A DNA stretch of 64,000 nucleotides. Source: Rhynchopus sp. YZ270_cl-10. Lineage: Eukaryota; Euglenozoa; Diplonemea; Diplonemida; Diplonemidae. This document shows positions 19,714-29,015 of this stretch, piece after piece. Both the position numbers and the translations under genes were made by a program. Every line of letters starts with the position of its first letter. Position 1 is the first letter of the stretch. The stretch is from contig OZ037869.1 of NCBI GenBank assembly GCA_964035575.1, positions 62,001 to 126,000 on the forward strand, given 5' to 3'. The notes under the pieces are model-generated. The model ran no database searches. It saw only the letters and a list, made by a program, of their open reading frames with translations, and was not told the origin of the DNA.

Positions 19714-20184
19714 ATGCCCAAAACACACAAGCAACAGCTGGAGGATGACATAGTTCAATACTTGCAACTTCCTGTAACATCTGGCCCTGTAGAGCTTACT
19801 CTGCACAAGGCAGTGGTGGCTGTGATATGCTACGGAGGACTAACTGAATCCGAATGTGCGAGTCTCCTAACCAAGGACATGACGAGTGACGATTCTGGTG
19901 CGATCTTCGAATATAAGGATGGCGAGAAGCGCAAAACATTTTTAATTCCAACGGACACTCCGGGGTACGAAGCAATTCACAACTATGTGAGCGTGCGTAC
20001 GGGTTTCACAAACCCCCACTTCTTCCTGCATTGTGACGTGTCAAGGTTTTTTCTTAGAAACAGAAAGATCGCAGTAACCGCAGTGTACAAGATCCCACGC
20101 AGCATGGCTGTGGCCCTAGGCACGAACCCTGCAGGGTACAGTGGAGGCACGCTCCGCAGGATGCGTGCATGTCTGAGCCAGTAA
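19714..20184 (+). CDS. small protein with weak tyrosine-recombinase-like fold signature
   Basis: A 156-residue protein lying inside Helitron A2, downstream of and codirectional with Rep-helicase. Residues 30-80 (VAVICYGGLTESECASLL..., then a charged hairpin and FLIP) follow the pattern of the catalytic core of tyrosine recombinases, where GLRxSE is followed by two beta strands. The end (GGTLRRMRACLSQ) recalls the HxLR box. The expected first arginine is replaced (GGLTE) and no catalytic tyrosine follows, so it is unlikely to be an active recombinase. It could be a truncated Crypton-like or phage-integrase-like passenger, or an unrelated protein. The start is the first ATG (19714). Confidence 0.5.
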   Translation: MPKTHKQQLEDDIVQYLQLPVTSGPVELTLHKAVVAVICYGGLTESECASLLTKDMTSDDSGAIFEYKDGEKRKTFLIPTDTPGYEAIHNYVSVRTGFTNPHFFLHCDVSRFFLRNRKIAVTAVYKIPRSMAVALGTNPAGYSGGTLRRMRACLSQ

Positions 20185-20681
20185 ATTTGTTTCCTTTGTA
20201 TCTCTTTCTTTTCTTTACTATGTTTTTGTTTTCACCATATACCGCTTTCATTAAGGTACAGGTTATACTGTGTCATGTTTGCGGTGTATGGGTTTATGGG
20301 TTTTCTGGGTTTGTAGTTTTCTTGGTTTTGTGGGTTTGTAGGGTTTCGGATTATAGTAGTAGTATTTTAAATCGTCTTGAACTTTTGGTAGTGGTAGTAT
20401 GCGGGTATATTAAAGTATCTTCAATCAAAAAAAACAAATAAATTGTCACAACAAAAACAAAGAAAAGAAGCTTTTTTTAATATACTTTTTCCTTTTTACA
20501 AAACATTGTACCCCCCCTAAATCACACACCACAACAGAGTAGTAACACTATCTTAGAGTAAAACAAAATGGAAAAGCTCAGACAACGTATTGGATAGTTG
20601 TAATCTAGCATAATTACGCTTCACGTACACCAGCCTGCTATAACACACACCAGCTAGATAACGATGGTTGCTCACTTCTCG
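20185..20681 (+). other. 3' end of Helitron A2
   Basis: No gene. A GT-rich stretch at 20278-20350 (GGGTTTATGGG, GGGTTTGTAG) looks like decayed telomere-like repeat. Two CACCAGC motifs at about 20628 and 20649 and the terminal phrase shared with A1 close the element. Confidence 0.6.
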
Positions 20682-21785
20682 TGCGGGTTTACGGGTTTGC
20701 GGGTTTGCGGGTTTGCGGGTTTACGGGTTTGCGGGTTTGCGGGTTTGCGGGTTTGCGGGTTTGCGGGTTTGCGGGTTTGCGGGTTTACGGGTTTGCGGGT
20801 TTGCGGGTTTGCGGGTTTGCGGGTTTGCGGGTTTGCGGGTTTGCGGGTTTGCGGGTTTGCGGGTTTACGGGTTTGCGGGTTTGCGGGTTTGCGGGTTTGC
20901 GGGTTTGCGGGTTTGCGGGTTTGCGGGTTTGCGGGTTTGCGGGTTTGCGGGTTTGCGGGTTTGCGGGTTTGCGGGTTTGCGGGTTTGCGGGTTTACGGGT
21001 TTGCGGGTTTGCGGGTTTGCGGGTTTGCGGGTTTGCGGGTTTACGGGTTTGCGGGTTTGCGGGTTTGCGGGTTTACGGGTTTGCGGGTTTGCGGGTTTGC
21101 GGGTTTGCGGGTTTGCGGGTTTGCGGGTTTGCGGGTTTGCGGGTTTGCGGGTTTGCGGGTTTGCGGGTTTGCGGGTTTGCGGGTTTGCGGGTTTGCGGGT
21201 TTGCGGGTTTGCGGGTTTGCGGGTTTGCGGGTTTGCGGGTTTGCGGGTTTGCGGGTTTGCGGGTTTGCGGGTTTGCGGGTTTGCGGGTTTGCGGGTTTGC
21301 GGGTTTGCGGGTTTGCGGGTTTGCGGGTTTGCGGGTTTGCGGGTTTGCGGGTTTGCGGGTTTGCGGGTTTGCGGGTTTGCGGGTTTGCGGGTTTGCGGGT
21401 TTGCGGGTTTGCGGGTTTGCGGGTTTGCGGGTTTGCGGGTTTGCGGGTTTGCGGGTTTGCGGGTTTGCGGGTTTGCGGGTTTGCGGGTTTGCGGGTTTGC
21501 GGGTTTGCGGGTTTGCGGGTTTGCGGGTTTGCGGGTTTGCGGGTTTGCGGGTTTGCGGGTTTGCGGGTTTGCGGGTTTGCGGGTTTGCGGGTTTGCGGGT
21601 TTGCGGGTTTGCGGGTTTACGGGTTTGCGGGTTTGCGGGTTTGCGGGTTTGCGGGTTTGCGGGTTTGCGGGTTTGCGGGTTTGCGGGTTTACGGGTTTGC
21701 GGGTTTGCGGGTTTGCGGGTTTGCGGGTTTGCGGGTTTGCGGGTTTGCGGGTTTGCGGGTTTGCGGGTTTGCGGGTTTGCGGGTT
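20682..21785 (+). repeat. telomere-like array 2, (TTTGCGGG)n, the longest
   Basis: About 138 units. Variant TTTACGGG units are clustered near both ends and absent from the middle, the pattern expected when the core of an array is homogenised by slippage or unequal exchange. It enters as CTCG|TGCGGG and leaves as GGGTTT|TCGTGATT (start of B1). Confidence 0.97.
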
Positions 21786-21879
21786 TTCGTGATTTTTGGG
21801 GTCATTTTCTGGCTGGGAAAATTGGGCCACATATAACTACAACTGCTCAAAAGGTCAAATCAGTGGCTTTAAATGACTC

Positions 21880-22690
21880 ATTGGGCATTTTTATGACCTG
21901 GACATGGGGGTCAGATTCCATTTTTAACATGATTAAAATTGGTCACAAGACCCTGAGAGAAAACCCAAGGTCAAATTGACCTTGAGTACCAGGTCAAATT
22001 TGTGTGGAAAAATTTTTCAGTACCTAATTTCTGATGCTCAAAAATACAAAATTCCTTCGGGAATGGCTTCATAGGACATTTCCATAACCTGGACATGGGG
22101 GTCAGACTCCACTTTTGACCACCTAAAATTTGGTCATACACATGTATGAGACCCAAAAACCAGGATTTTTGACCAAAAAAAAATTTCCCAGCAATTTTTG
22201 CCTACAAAAAATCGAAAAAAAAAAATTTTGATTTTGGCTCTCCGGAGTCTGTGCGTGCAGTGATGGGGTCAATTTGCGCTGAGAAATGGGTATTTTTGAT
22301 CTAAAATGCATGTATCAGTTTTTACATGATTTTTGGTGTTTTTGGGTTTTGTGTGGGTTTTTTGGTCAGTACCTAATTTCTGATGCTCAAAAGTACAAAA
22401 TTCCTTCGGCAATGGCTTCATAGGACATTTCCATAACCTGGACATGGGGGTCAGACTCCACTTTTGACCACCTGAAATTTGGTCATACACATGTATGAGA
22501 CCCAAAAACCAGGATTTTTGACCAAAAAAAATTTTCCCACCAATTTTTGCCTACAAAAAATCGAAAAAAAAAAATTTTGATTTTGGCTCTCCGGAGTCTG
22601 TGCGTGCAGTGATGGGGTCAATTTGCGCTGAGAAATGGGTATTTTTGACCTAAAATGCATGTATCAGTTTTTACATGTTTTTTGGTTTTT
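21880..22690. repeat. B1 subterminal tandem subrepeats of about 349 bp
   Basis: Landmark TCCATAACCTGGACATGGGG recurs at 22081 and 22430 (period 349), with a diverged copy before. Equivalent to 12430-13250, 25530-26340 and 30660-31460. Short open frames here are not supported as genes. Confidence 0.85.
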
Positions 22691-22820
22691 GTGTAAGTTC
22701 CTGTAGGACAGTTGGGTTGATTGGTAAGTAATTTACAACTGGAAAACTAGGTGGATCGATTCTTTTGTGCGTTTTTACTACAGAAATATTCTGTTTTCCC
22801 TTTTTTTCTTTTTTTGATCT

Positions 22821-23813
22821 TTATTTTTGTGGCATGACAATACTCTCACCGGCCAAAGTGAGCGCCTTCTTCTGCACATTCTTATGACACCACAGCAGAA
22901 CAATTTGGAACTTTATCAGATTCTGCTGTGTGGCATAGTGAGGTCGTGCAGAAGTCTTCTGCCCAGAAACGCGAAACATTTCTGCTGTATGAAACGTCCA
23001 GGAGGATAATGGGCTGCCGTCCATGTGAAGAGCTCTTGGCAATTCTGCTACTGTCAAACACAATGCAACTGCAATTAAAGCGGACTCTGCAGGTGTAGAA
23101 GAATTCGTTTTGTGGTGCGGAAGTGCTAATGTAGCCTCATCTGCTTGGAGAAATATGTCGGACTTATAGCGGGACTTTCCGTTCAGAACTCTGAACCGGA
23201 TGCAGAATGGTGTATGATTTTGGAGTGATCTCATATCTGTAAATTGATAATAGCAATACTGGCATTGTGTTTTGCATGTAGCCTCATGTGCAGTAAGGTT
23301 TTTCACATCATCAAACTCTTCACCACAGTGCTGACAGCAGATCTTCCCTAAGCACATATGGTTTTCTTCACACTCCCGTCTACACAATATGCACACCTTC
23401 ACACATTTTTCAAGGTGCTCATTTAGTTTCCATACATTTTTGTACGAAGCATCACATTGCGAACATGTAAAACGGTTATTTTTTTTATCAGCTTCCATCT
23501 TGGGTTTCTTCTGGGGTGGGGCTGTCTGACATTCTCCTGCACAGGTCTTTTGGTGTTTGTATCTAGCATTCTTAGACGGAAACCTCACTCGGCACTTTGG
23601 GCAAGTTTCTTTGCACTTCTTTGTCTGTTTGTGATTCTTGCTCTGCTGCTTTTCATGTGTAAAGTATGAGCCACAATGGTCGCACATAAATCCCTCATCA
23701 TCTCTCTTTCGTTTTGGGGAAGTGTTTCCCTCTTCAGCTTCTGTTGTCTTTGTATTAGCCTTCTTCTTAGTGTGCCCATCATCAGATCTTTCCTCGCTTC
23801 GTTGTCTTTTCAT
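22821..23813 (-). CDS. truncated Helitron protein: N-terminal multi-zinc-finger domain only (B1)
   Basis: 330 residues. The first 310 or so match the N-terminus of the B3 Rep protein: a basic KRQR start, then five C2HC-type fingers (C-x2-C-x12-H-x3-5-C). After LLWCHKNV the frame runs into the 3' UTR module, giving the tail ALTLAGESIVMPQK; its stop codon is the TAA of the AATAAA signal. The Rep nuclease, helicase and OTU (about 6.7 kb in B3) are deleted. The frame is intact and duplicated in B2, so a DNA-binding protein without catalytic parts may be made, possibly acting as a regulator or competitor of full-length Rep. Confidence 0.8.
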   Translation of the reverse strand: MKRQRSEERSDDGHTKKKANTKTTEAEEGNTSPKRKRDDEGFMCDHCGSYFTHEKQQSKNHKQTKKCKETCPKCRVRFPSKNARYKHQKTCAGECQTAPPQKKPKMEADKKNNRFTCSQCDASYKNVWKLNEHLEKCVKVCILCRRECEENHMCLGKICCQHCGEEFDDVKNLTAHEATCKTQCQYCYYQFTDMRSLQNHTPFCIRFRVLNGKSRYKSDIFLQADEATLALPHHKTNSSTPAESALIAVALCLTVAELPRALHMDGSPLSSWTFHTAEMFRVSGQKTSARPHYATQQNLIKFQIVLLWCHKNVQKKALTLAGESIVMPQK

Positions 23814-24139
23814 TTTTTTTGCAAAAAGTAAAGTACCCAGACCACTGTTATGTGAGTTTTGAATAGTTGTGATAAATTGCTAGAAATTGTATTGTAGAAA
23901 ATATAAAATGGTGGGTGGGAGAAAGTTTTGCGTTTTCAAGAAGGAAAATAAAAAAGTCTCACAACTAAGTTTTCAAAAAAAAATAATTAAAAAATGATCT
24001 TGAAAATTTTGACAAAATTAAAACCAATCTGCATGTGCATATAAAAAAGGGGAACCCATATTTTTGCGCAGGAAGAAGTAATTTGCACATTCTCTGCGAT
24101 AAGAAATACCCCCAAACGAAAAAAAAAATAAATTATTCT

Positions 24140-24704
24140 CTAATGATGTGCTTTATTGTGCTGGAAAAGAGCACCTTTGTGTTGAAATTCCCTTCCCCTC
24201 CAAGTACTAGAGCATTCGTGAGCATAACACGTCTTTTCCATTTTTTCGTCTTCTGCTGCTTCGCGCTTTCTCTTTCTGTCTAGCTCCTGTTGAGTTTCAG
24301 TTGTTGAAAGTGATACTTGAAAAGTTGATACATACCTTTTTCATGTCCTGACACAGAAGGAACACTTCGTTCAGCTGTTTCTTGAGATCTGAGACAGTCT
24401 GTTTCACCTCTTTCAGCTCTTCAGTCACTGAGGAAAAGCTTTCTGCAGAAACAGGAATTTCCAATGCTGCGGCCTGTTCTGACGGAAGCACAGATTCCTT
24501 CTGAGTTTGCTCCTCTGTTTTAACGCCTTGCTCCTGTACCTTCGTTAGTACTGTCTCCTTCTTCTGGGAGCACACTGGAATTGGTGGCAATTCCTCACTC
24601 TCATGAGGAGCTTGATCCTGCACATTGAACACCGGCAACATGCTTGGTGCATCTTTCTTCTGCACAAAGGGCACTGGCTTCCGCTTAATCTTCATGGTGT
24701 TCAT
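24140..24704 (-). CDS. Helitron accessory protein, coiled coil plus C2H2 finger (B1)
   Basis: Two exons, 24336-24704 and 24140-24286, joined over a 49-nt intron (GTATGTATC...ACTCAACAG) at phase 0; 171 residues. Without splicing the frame stops inside the intron. N-terminus basic (KIKRKPVPF), then APSMLPVF, a heptad-like helix (VTEELKEVKQTVSDLKKQL), a basic RKRKRE segment in exon 2, and a finger with C143-x4-C148-x17-H166-x3-H170. Its second half (F-x5-L-x2-H-x3-H) is the classical C2H2 pattern, but the first loop is about five residues longer than usual. It lies upstream of and codirectional with the truncated Rep gene. The role in transposition is inferred from conserved position only. Confidence 0.75.
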
Positions 24705-24914
24705 AGTTTCTTGAGAAATAGTTCACCTGTTTTTGGTGTGTGAGTACACAAATGCTATGAAAAGAGAAATGAGGGGTGAGCCAAGTTCAATTCATTTTTC
24801 TATTCAATTTTTTCGGCTTTCACATTTGTAAAAATGCAAAACCTTCATACAATAAAAAAAAAATTCTGTTCACAACCACACCAGCCTCCTACATTTTAGC
24901 GAGCTTTCTTCTAG

Positions 24915-25059
24915 TGCGGGTTTGCGGGTTTGCGGGTTTGCGGGTTTGCGGGTTTGCGGGTTTGCGGGTTTGCGGGTTTGCGGGTTTGCGGGTTTGCGGG
25001 TTTGCGGGTTTGCGGGTTTGCGGGGTTTGCGGGTTTGCGGGTTTGCGGGTTTGCGGGTT
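24915..25059 (+). repeat. telomere-like array 3, (TTTGCGGG)n
   Basis: About 18 units, one with an extra G (25022). It enters as CTAG|TGCGGG and leaves as GGGTT|TCTAG. Confidence 0.97.
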
Positions 25060-25439
25060 TCTAGTTATTACGGAATAGAGGGCTTGCTTTTGGCATCTCA
25101 TCTTTCATGGCGGTTTGCTACTTCCGAGTGATTCTGATATGATACTCCAGTAGTATGGGGCCCAGAAACGACAGCCCCGACCGGGGGCCTCAGTCCCCAG
25201 GATCTGGGAATATCTAAAATGTGTGCGGCATTTCACGGCTATTTTTGTGAGTAAAATTGCGATATTTTGTGTTTCTGAGGTACTGGGTGTATATGTTATA
25301 AAAATTTCAAAAAACGAGATAACCATGAAATATGGCCAGTATCCCCATAAAATGAGGCTATTGCGACCCTGGAGGCCCACTTTTGACACTTAGGGCCAAA
25401 TTTAGGTGTGTAAGAGTATCGGCTTGAAAATATTTTTTT

Positions 25440-26340
25440 TCGTGATTTTTGGGGTCATTTTCTGGCTGGGAAAATTGGGCCACATATAACTACAACTGCT
25501 CAAAAGGTCAAATCAGTGGCTTTAAATGACTCATTGGGCATTTTTATGACCTGGACATGGGGGTCAGATTCCATTTTTAACATGATTAAAATTGGTCACA
25601 AGACCCTGAGAGAAAACCCAAGGTCAAATTGACCTTGAGTACCAGGTCAAATTTGTGTGGAAAAATTTTTCAGTACCTAATTTCTGATGCTCAAAAATAC
25701 AAAATTCCTTCGGGAATGGCTTCATAGGACATTTCCATAACCTGGACATGGGGGTCAGACTCCACTTTTGACCACCTAAAATTTGGTCATACACATGTAT
25801 GAGACCCAAAAACCAGGATTTTTGACCAAAAAAAAATTTCCCAGCAATTTTTGCCTACAAAAAATCGAAAAAAAAAAATTTTGATTTTGGCTCTCCGGAG
25901 TCTGTGCGTGCAGTGATGGGGTCAATTTGCGCTGAGAAATGGGTATTTTTGATCTAAAATGCATGTATCAGTTTTTACATGATTTTTGGTGTTTTTGGGT
26001 TTTGTGTGGGTTTTTTGGTCAGTACCTAATTTCTGATGCTCAAAAGTACAAAATTCCTTCGGCAATGGCTTCATAGGACATTTCCATAACCTGGACATGG
26101 GGGTCAGACTCCACTTTTGACCACCTGAAATTTGGTCATACACATGTATGAGACCCAAAAACCAGGATTTTTGACCAAAAAAAATTTTCCCACCAATTTT
26201 TGCCTACAAAAAATCGAAAAAAAAAAATTTTGATTTTGGCTCTCCGGAGTCTGTGCGTGCAGTGATGGGGTCAATTTGCGCTGAGAAATGGGTATTTTTG
26301 ACCTAAAATGCATGTATCAGTTTTTACATGTTTTTTGGTT
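25440..26340. repeat. B2 subterminal tandem subrepeats
   Basis: Near-identical copy of 21790-22690; period about 349 bp. Confidence 0.85.
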
Positions 26341-26473
26341 TTTGTGTAAGTTCCTGTAGGACAGTTGGGTTGATTGGTAAGTAATTTACAACTGGAAAAC
26401 TAGGTGGATCGATTCTTTTGTGCGTTTTTACTACAGAAATATTCTGTTTTCCCTTTTTTTCTTTTTTTGATCT

Positions 26474-27463
26474 TTATTTTTGTGGCATGACAATACTCTC
26501 ACCGGCCAAAGTGAGCGCCTTCTTCTGCACATTCTTATGACACCACAGCAGAACAATTTGGAACTTTATCAGATTCTGCTGTGTGGCATAGTGAGGTCGT
26601 GCAGAAGTCTTCTGCCCAGAAACGCGAAACATTTCTGCTGTATGAAACGTCCAGGAGGATAATGGGCTGCCGTCCATGTGAAGAGCTCTTGGCAATTCTG
26701 CTACTGTCAAACACAATGCAACTGCAATTAAAGCGGACTCTGCAGGTGTAGAAGAATTCGTTTTGTGGTGCGGAAGTGCTAATGTAGCCTCATCTGCTTG
26801 GAGAAATATGTCGGACTTATAGCGGGACTTTCCGTTCAGAACTCTGAACCGGATGCAGAATGGTGTATGATTTTGGAGTGATCTCATATCTGTAAATTGA
26901 TAATAGCAATACTGGCATTGTGTTTTGCATGTAGCCTCATGTGCAGTAAGGTTTTTCACATCATCAAACTCTTCACCACAGTGCTGACAGCAGATCTTCC
27001 CTAAGCACATATGGTTTTCTTCACACTCCCGTCTACACAATATGCACACCTTCACACATTTTTCAAGGTGCTCATTTAGTTTCCATACATTTTTGTACGA
27101 AGCATCACATTGCGAACATGTAAAACGGTTATTTTTTTTATCAGCTTCCATCTTGGGTTTCTTCTGGGGTGGGGCTGTCTGACATTCTCCTGCACAGGTC
27201 TTTTGGTGTTTGTATCTAGCATTCTTAGACGGAAACCTCACTCGGCACTTTGGGCAAGTTTCTTTGCACTTCTTTGTCTGTTTGTGATTCTTGCTCTGCT
27301 TTTCATGTGTAAAGTATGAGCCACAATGGTCGCACATAAATCCCTCATCATCTCTCTTTCGTTTTGGGGAAGTGTTTCCCTCTTCAGCTTCTGTTGTCTT
27401 TGTATTAGCCTTCTTCTTAGTGTGCCCATCATCAGATCTTTCCTCGCTTCGTTGTCTTTTCAT
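26474..27463 (-). CDS. truncated Helitron protein: multi-zinc-finger domain only (B2)
   Basis: 329 residues, identical in layout to the B1 copy at 22821 but one glutamine shorter (EKQSKNHK instead of EKQQSKNHK). It has the same fusion into the 3' UTR module and the same MPQK end. Two copies with the frame kept, differing only by an in-frame 3-bp change, fit selection on the protein or simply a very recent duplication. Confidence 0.8.
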   Translation of the reverse strand: MKRQRSEERSDDGHTKKKANTKTTEAEEGNTSPKRKRDDEGFMCDHCGSYFTHEKQSKNHKQTKKCKETCPKCRVRFPSKNARYKHQKTCAGECQTAPPQKKPKMEADKKNNRFTCSQCDASYKNVWKLNEHLEKCVKVCILCRRECEENHMCLGKICCQHCGEEFDDVKNLTAHEATCKTQCQYCYYQFTDMRSLQNHTPFCIRFRVLNGKSRYKSDIFLQADEATLALPHHKTNSSTPAESALIAVALCLTVAELPRALHMDGSPLSSWTFHTAEMFRVSGQKTSARPHYATQQNLIKFQIVLLWCHKNVQKKALTLAGESIVMPQK

Positions 27464-27789
27464 TTTTTTTGCAAAAAGTAAAGTACCCAGACCACTGTTA
27501 TGTGAGTTTTGAATAGTTGTGATAAATTGCTAGAAATTGTATTGTAGAAAATATAAAATGGTGGGTGGGAGAAAGTTTTGCGTTTTCAAGAAGGAAAATA
27601 AAAAAGTCTCACAACTAAGTTTTCAAAAAAAAATAATTAAAAAATGATCTTGAAAATTTTGACAAAATTAAAACCAATCTGCATGTGCATATAAAAAAGG
27701 GGAACCCATATTTTTGCGCAGGAAGAAGTAATTTGCACATTCTCTGCGATAAGAAATACCCCCAAACGAAAAAAAAAATAAATTATTCT

Positions 27790-28354
27790 CTAATGATGTG
27801 CTTTATTGTGCTGGAAAAGAGCACCTTTGTGTTGAAATTCCCTTCCCCTCCAAGTACTAGAGCATTCGTGAGCATAACACGTCTTTTCCATTTTTTCGTC
27901 TTCTGCTGCTTCGCGCTTTCTCTTTCTGTCTAGCTCCTGTTGAGTTTCAGTTGTTGAAAGTGATACTTGAAAAGTTGATACATACCTTTTTCATGTCCTG
28001 ACACAGAAGGAACACTTCGTTCAGCTGTTTCTTGAGATCTGAGACAGTCTGTTTCACCTCTTTCAGCTCTTCAGTCACTGAGGAAAAGCTTTCTGCAGAA
28101 ACAGGAATTTCCAATGCTGCGGCCTGTTCTGACGGAAGCACAGATTCCTTCTGAGTTTGCTCCTCTGTTTTAACGCCTTGCTCCTGTACCTTCGTTAGTA
28201 CTGTCTCCTTCTTCTGGGAGCACACTGGAATTGGTGGCAATTCCTCACTCTCATGAGGAGCTTGATCCTGCACATTGAACACAGGCAACATGCTTGGTGC
28301 ATCTTTCTTCTGCACAAAGGGCACTGGCTTCCGCTTAATCTTCATGGTGTTCAT
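27790..28354 (-). CDS. Helitron accessory protein, coiled coil plus C2H2 finger (B2)
   Basis: Exons 27986-28354 and 27790-27936 with a 49-nt intron; 171 residues, the same protein as the B1 copy. Only silent or untranslated differences were seen (for example ACCGGC versus ACAGGC in the CDS, and one change just upstream of the start). Confidence 0.75.
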
Positions 28355-28564
28355 AGTTTTTTGAGAAATAGTTCACCTGTTTTTGGTGTGTGAGTACACA
28401 AATGCTATGAAAAGAGAAATGAGGGGTGAGCCAAGTTCAATTCATTTTTCTATTCAATTTTTTCGGCTTTCACATTTGTAAAAATGCAAAACCTTCATAC
28501 AATAAAAAAAAAATTCTGTTCACAACCACACCAGCCCCCTACATTTTAGCGAGCTTTCTTCTAG

Positions 28565-28780
28565 TGCGGGTTTGCGGGTTTGCGGGTTTGCGGGTTTGCG
28601 GGTTTGCGGGTTTGCGGGTTTGCGGGTTTGCGGGTTTGCGGGTTTGCGGGTTTGCGGGTTTGCGGGTTTGCGGGTTTGCGGGTTTGCGGGTTTGCGGGTT
28701 TGCGGGTTTGCGGGTTTGCGGGTTTGCGGGTTTGCGGGTTTGCGGGTTTGCGGGTTTGCGGGTTTGCGGGTTTGCGGGTT
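28565..28780 (+). repeat. telomere-like array 4, (TTTGCGGG)n
   Basis: About 27 perfect units without TTTACGGG variants. It enters as CTAG|TGCGGG and leaves as GGGTT|TCTAG. Confidence 0.97.
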
Positions 28781-29015
28781 TCTAGTTATTACCGTATAGA
28801 GGGTCTGTGAGCTGGCACCCTTGTGGAATCCAAAGTTCGCGTCCTCCCAGTAATTCTGATGGTACACTCGGGTAGAGTGGGGCCTAGAAACGACAGCCCC
28901 GGCCGGGTGCGCCCGTTTGTCCGATCTGGCAATATCTAAAATGGGTGTGGCATTTCACGGCTATTTTTGTGAGTAAAATTGCGATATTTTGTGTTTCTGA
29001 GGTGCTGGGTGTATA

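Larger units (their letters stand above)
14751..20681 (+). mobile_element. Helitron A2 (family A, Josephin-like variant)
   Basis: The right end is CTCG at 20678-20681 against array 2, with the same terminal phrase as A1 (ATGGTTGCTCACTTCTCG). The left end is lost in the gap. It carries Rep-helicase and a downstream gene at 19714 that A1 does not have. Confidence 0.7.
21786..24914 (-). mobile_element. B1, short non-autonomous B-type Helitron (left-truncated)
   Basis: It contains the subterminal subrepeats, the 3' UTR module, a truncated Rep gene (zinc fingers only) and the accessory gene, and ends at CTAG (24911-24914) before array 3. It lacks the first 380 bp of the B left end and begins directly at TCGTGATTTTTGG. 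The whole body is almost identical to 25439-28564 (B2), with an offset of 3650-3653 bp. Confidence 0.85.
25060..28564 (-). mobile_element. B2, short non-autonomous B-type Helitron with both ends
   Basis: Left end TCTAGTTATTAC at 25060, right end CTTCTTCTAG at 28564, arrays on both sides. Same internal organisation as B1 but with the left 380 bp present. Differences from B1 are few (a 3-bp deletion in the Rep fragment and single changes), so the duplication is recent. Confidence 0.88.

Noticed and set aside
20664-21979. Open frames of 370-430 codons over the TTTGCGGG array (also 11485-12169 and 24776-28867)
   Set aside because: The repeat unit has no stop in any frame, so long open frames arise automatically, with the same FAGLRVCG or QTRKPANP periodic peptide in several frames and on both strands.
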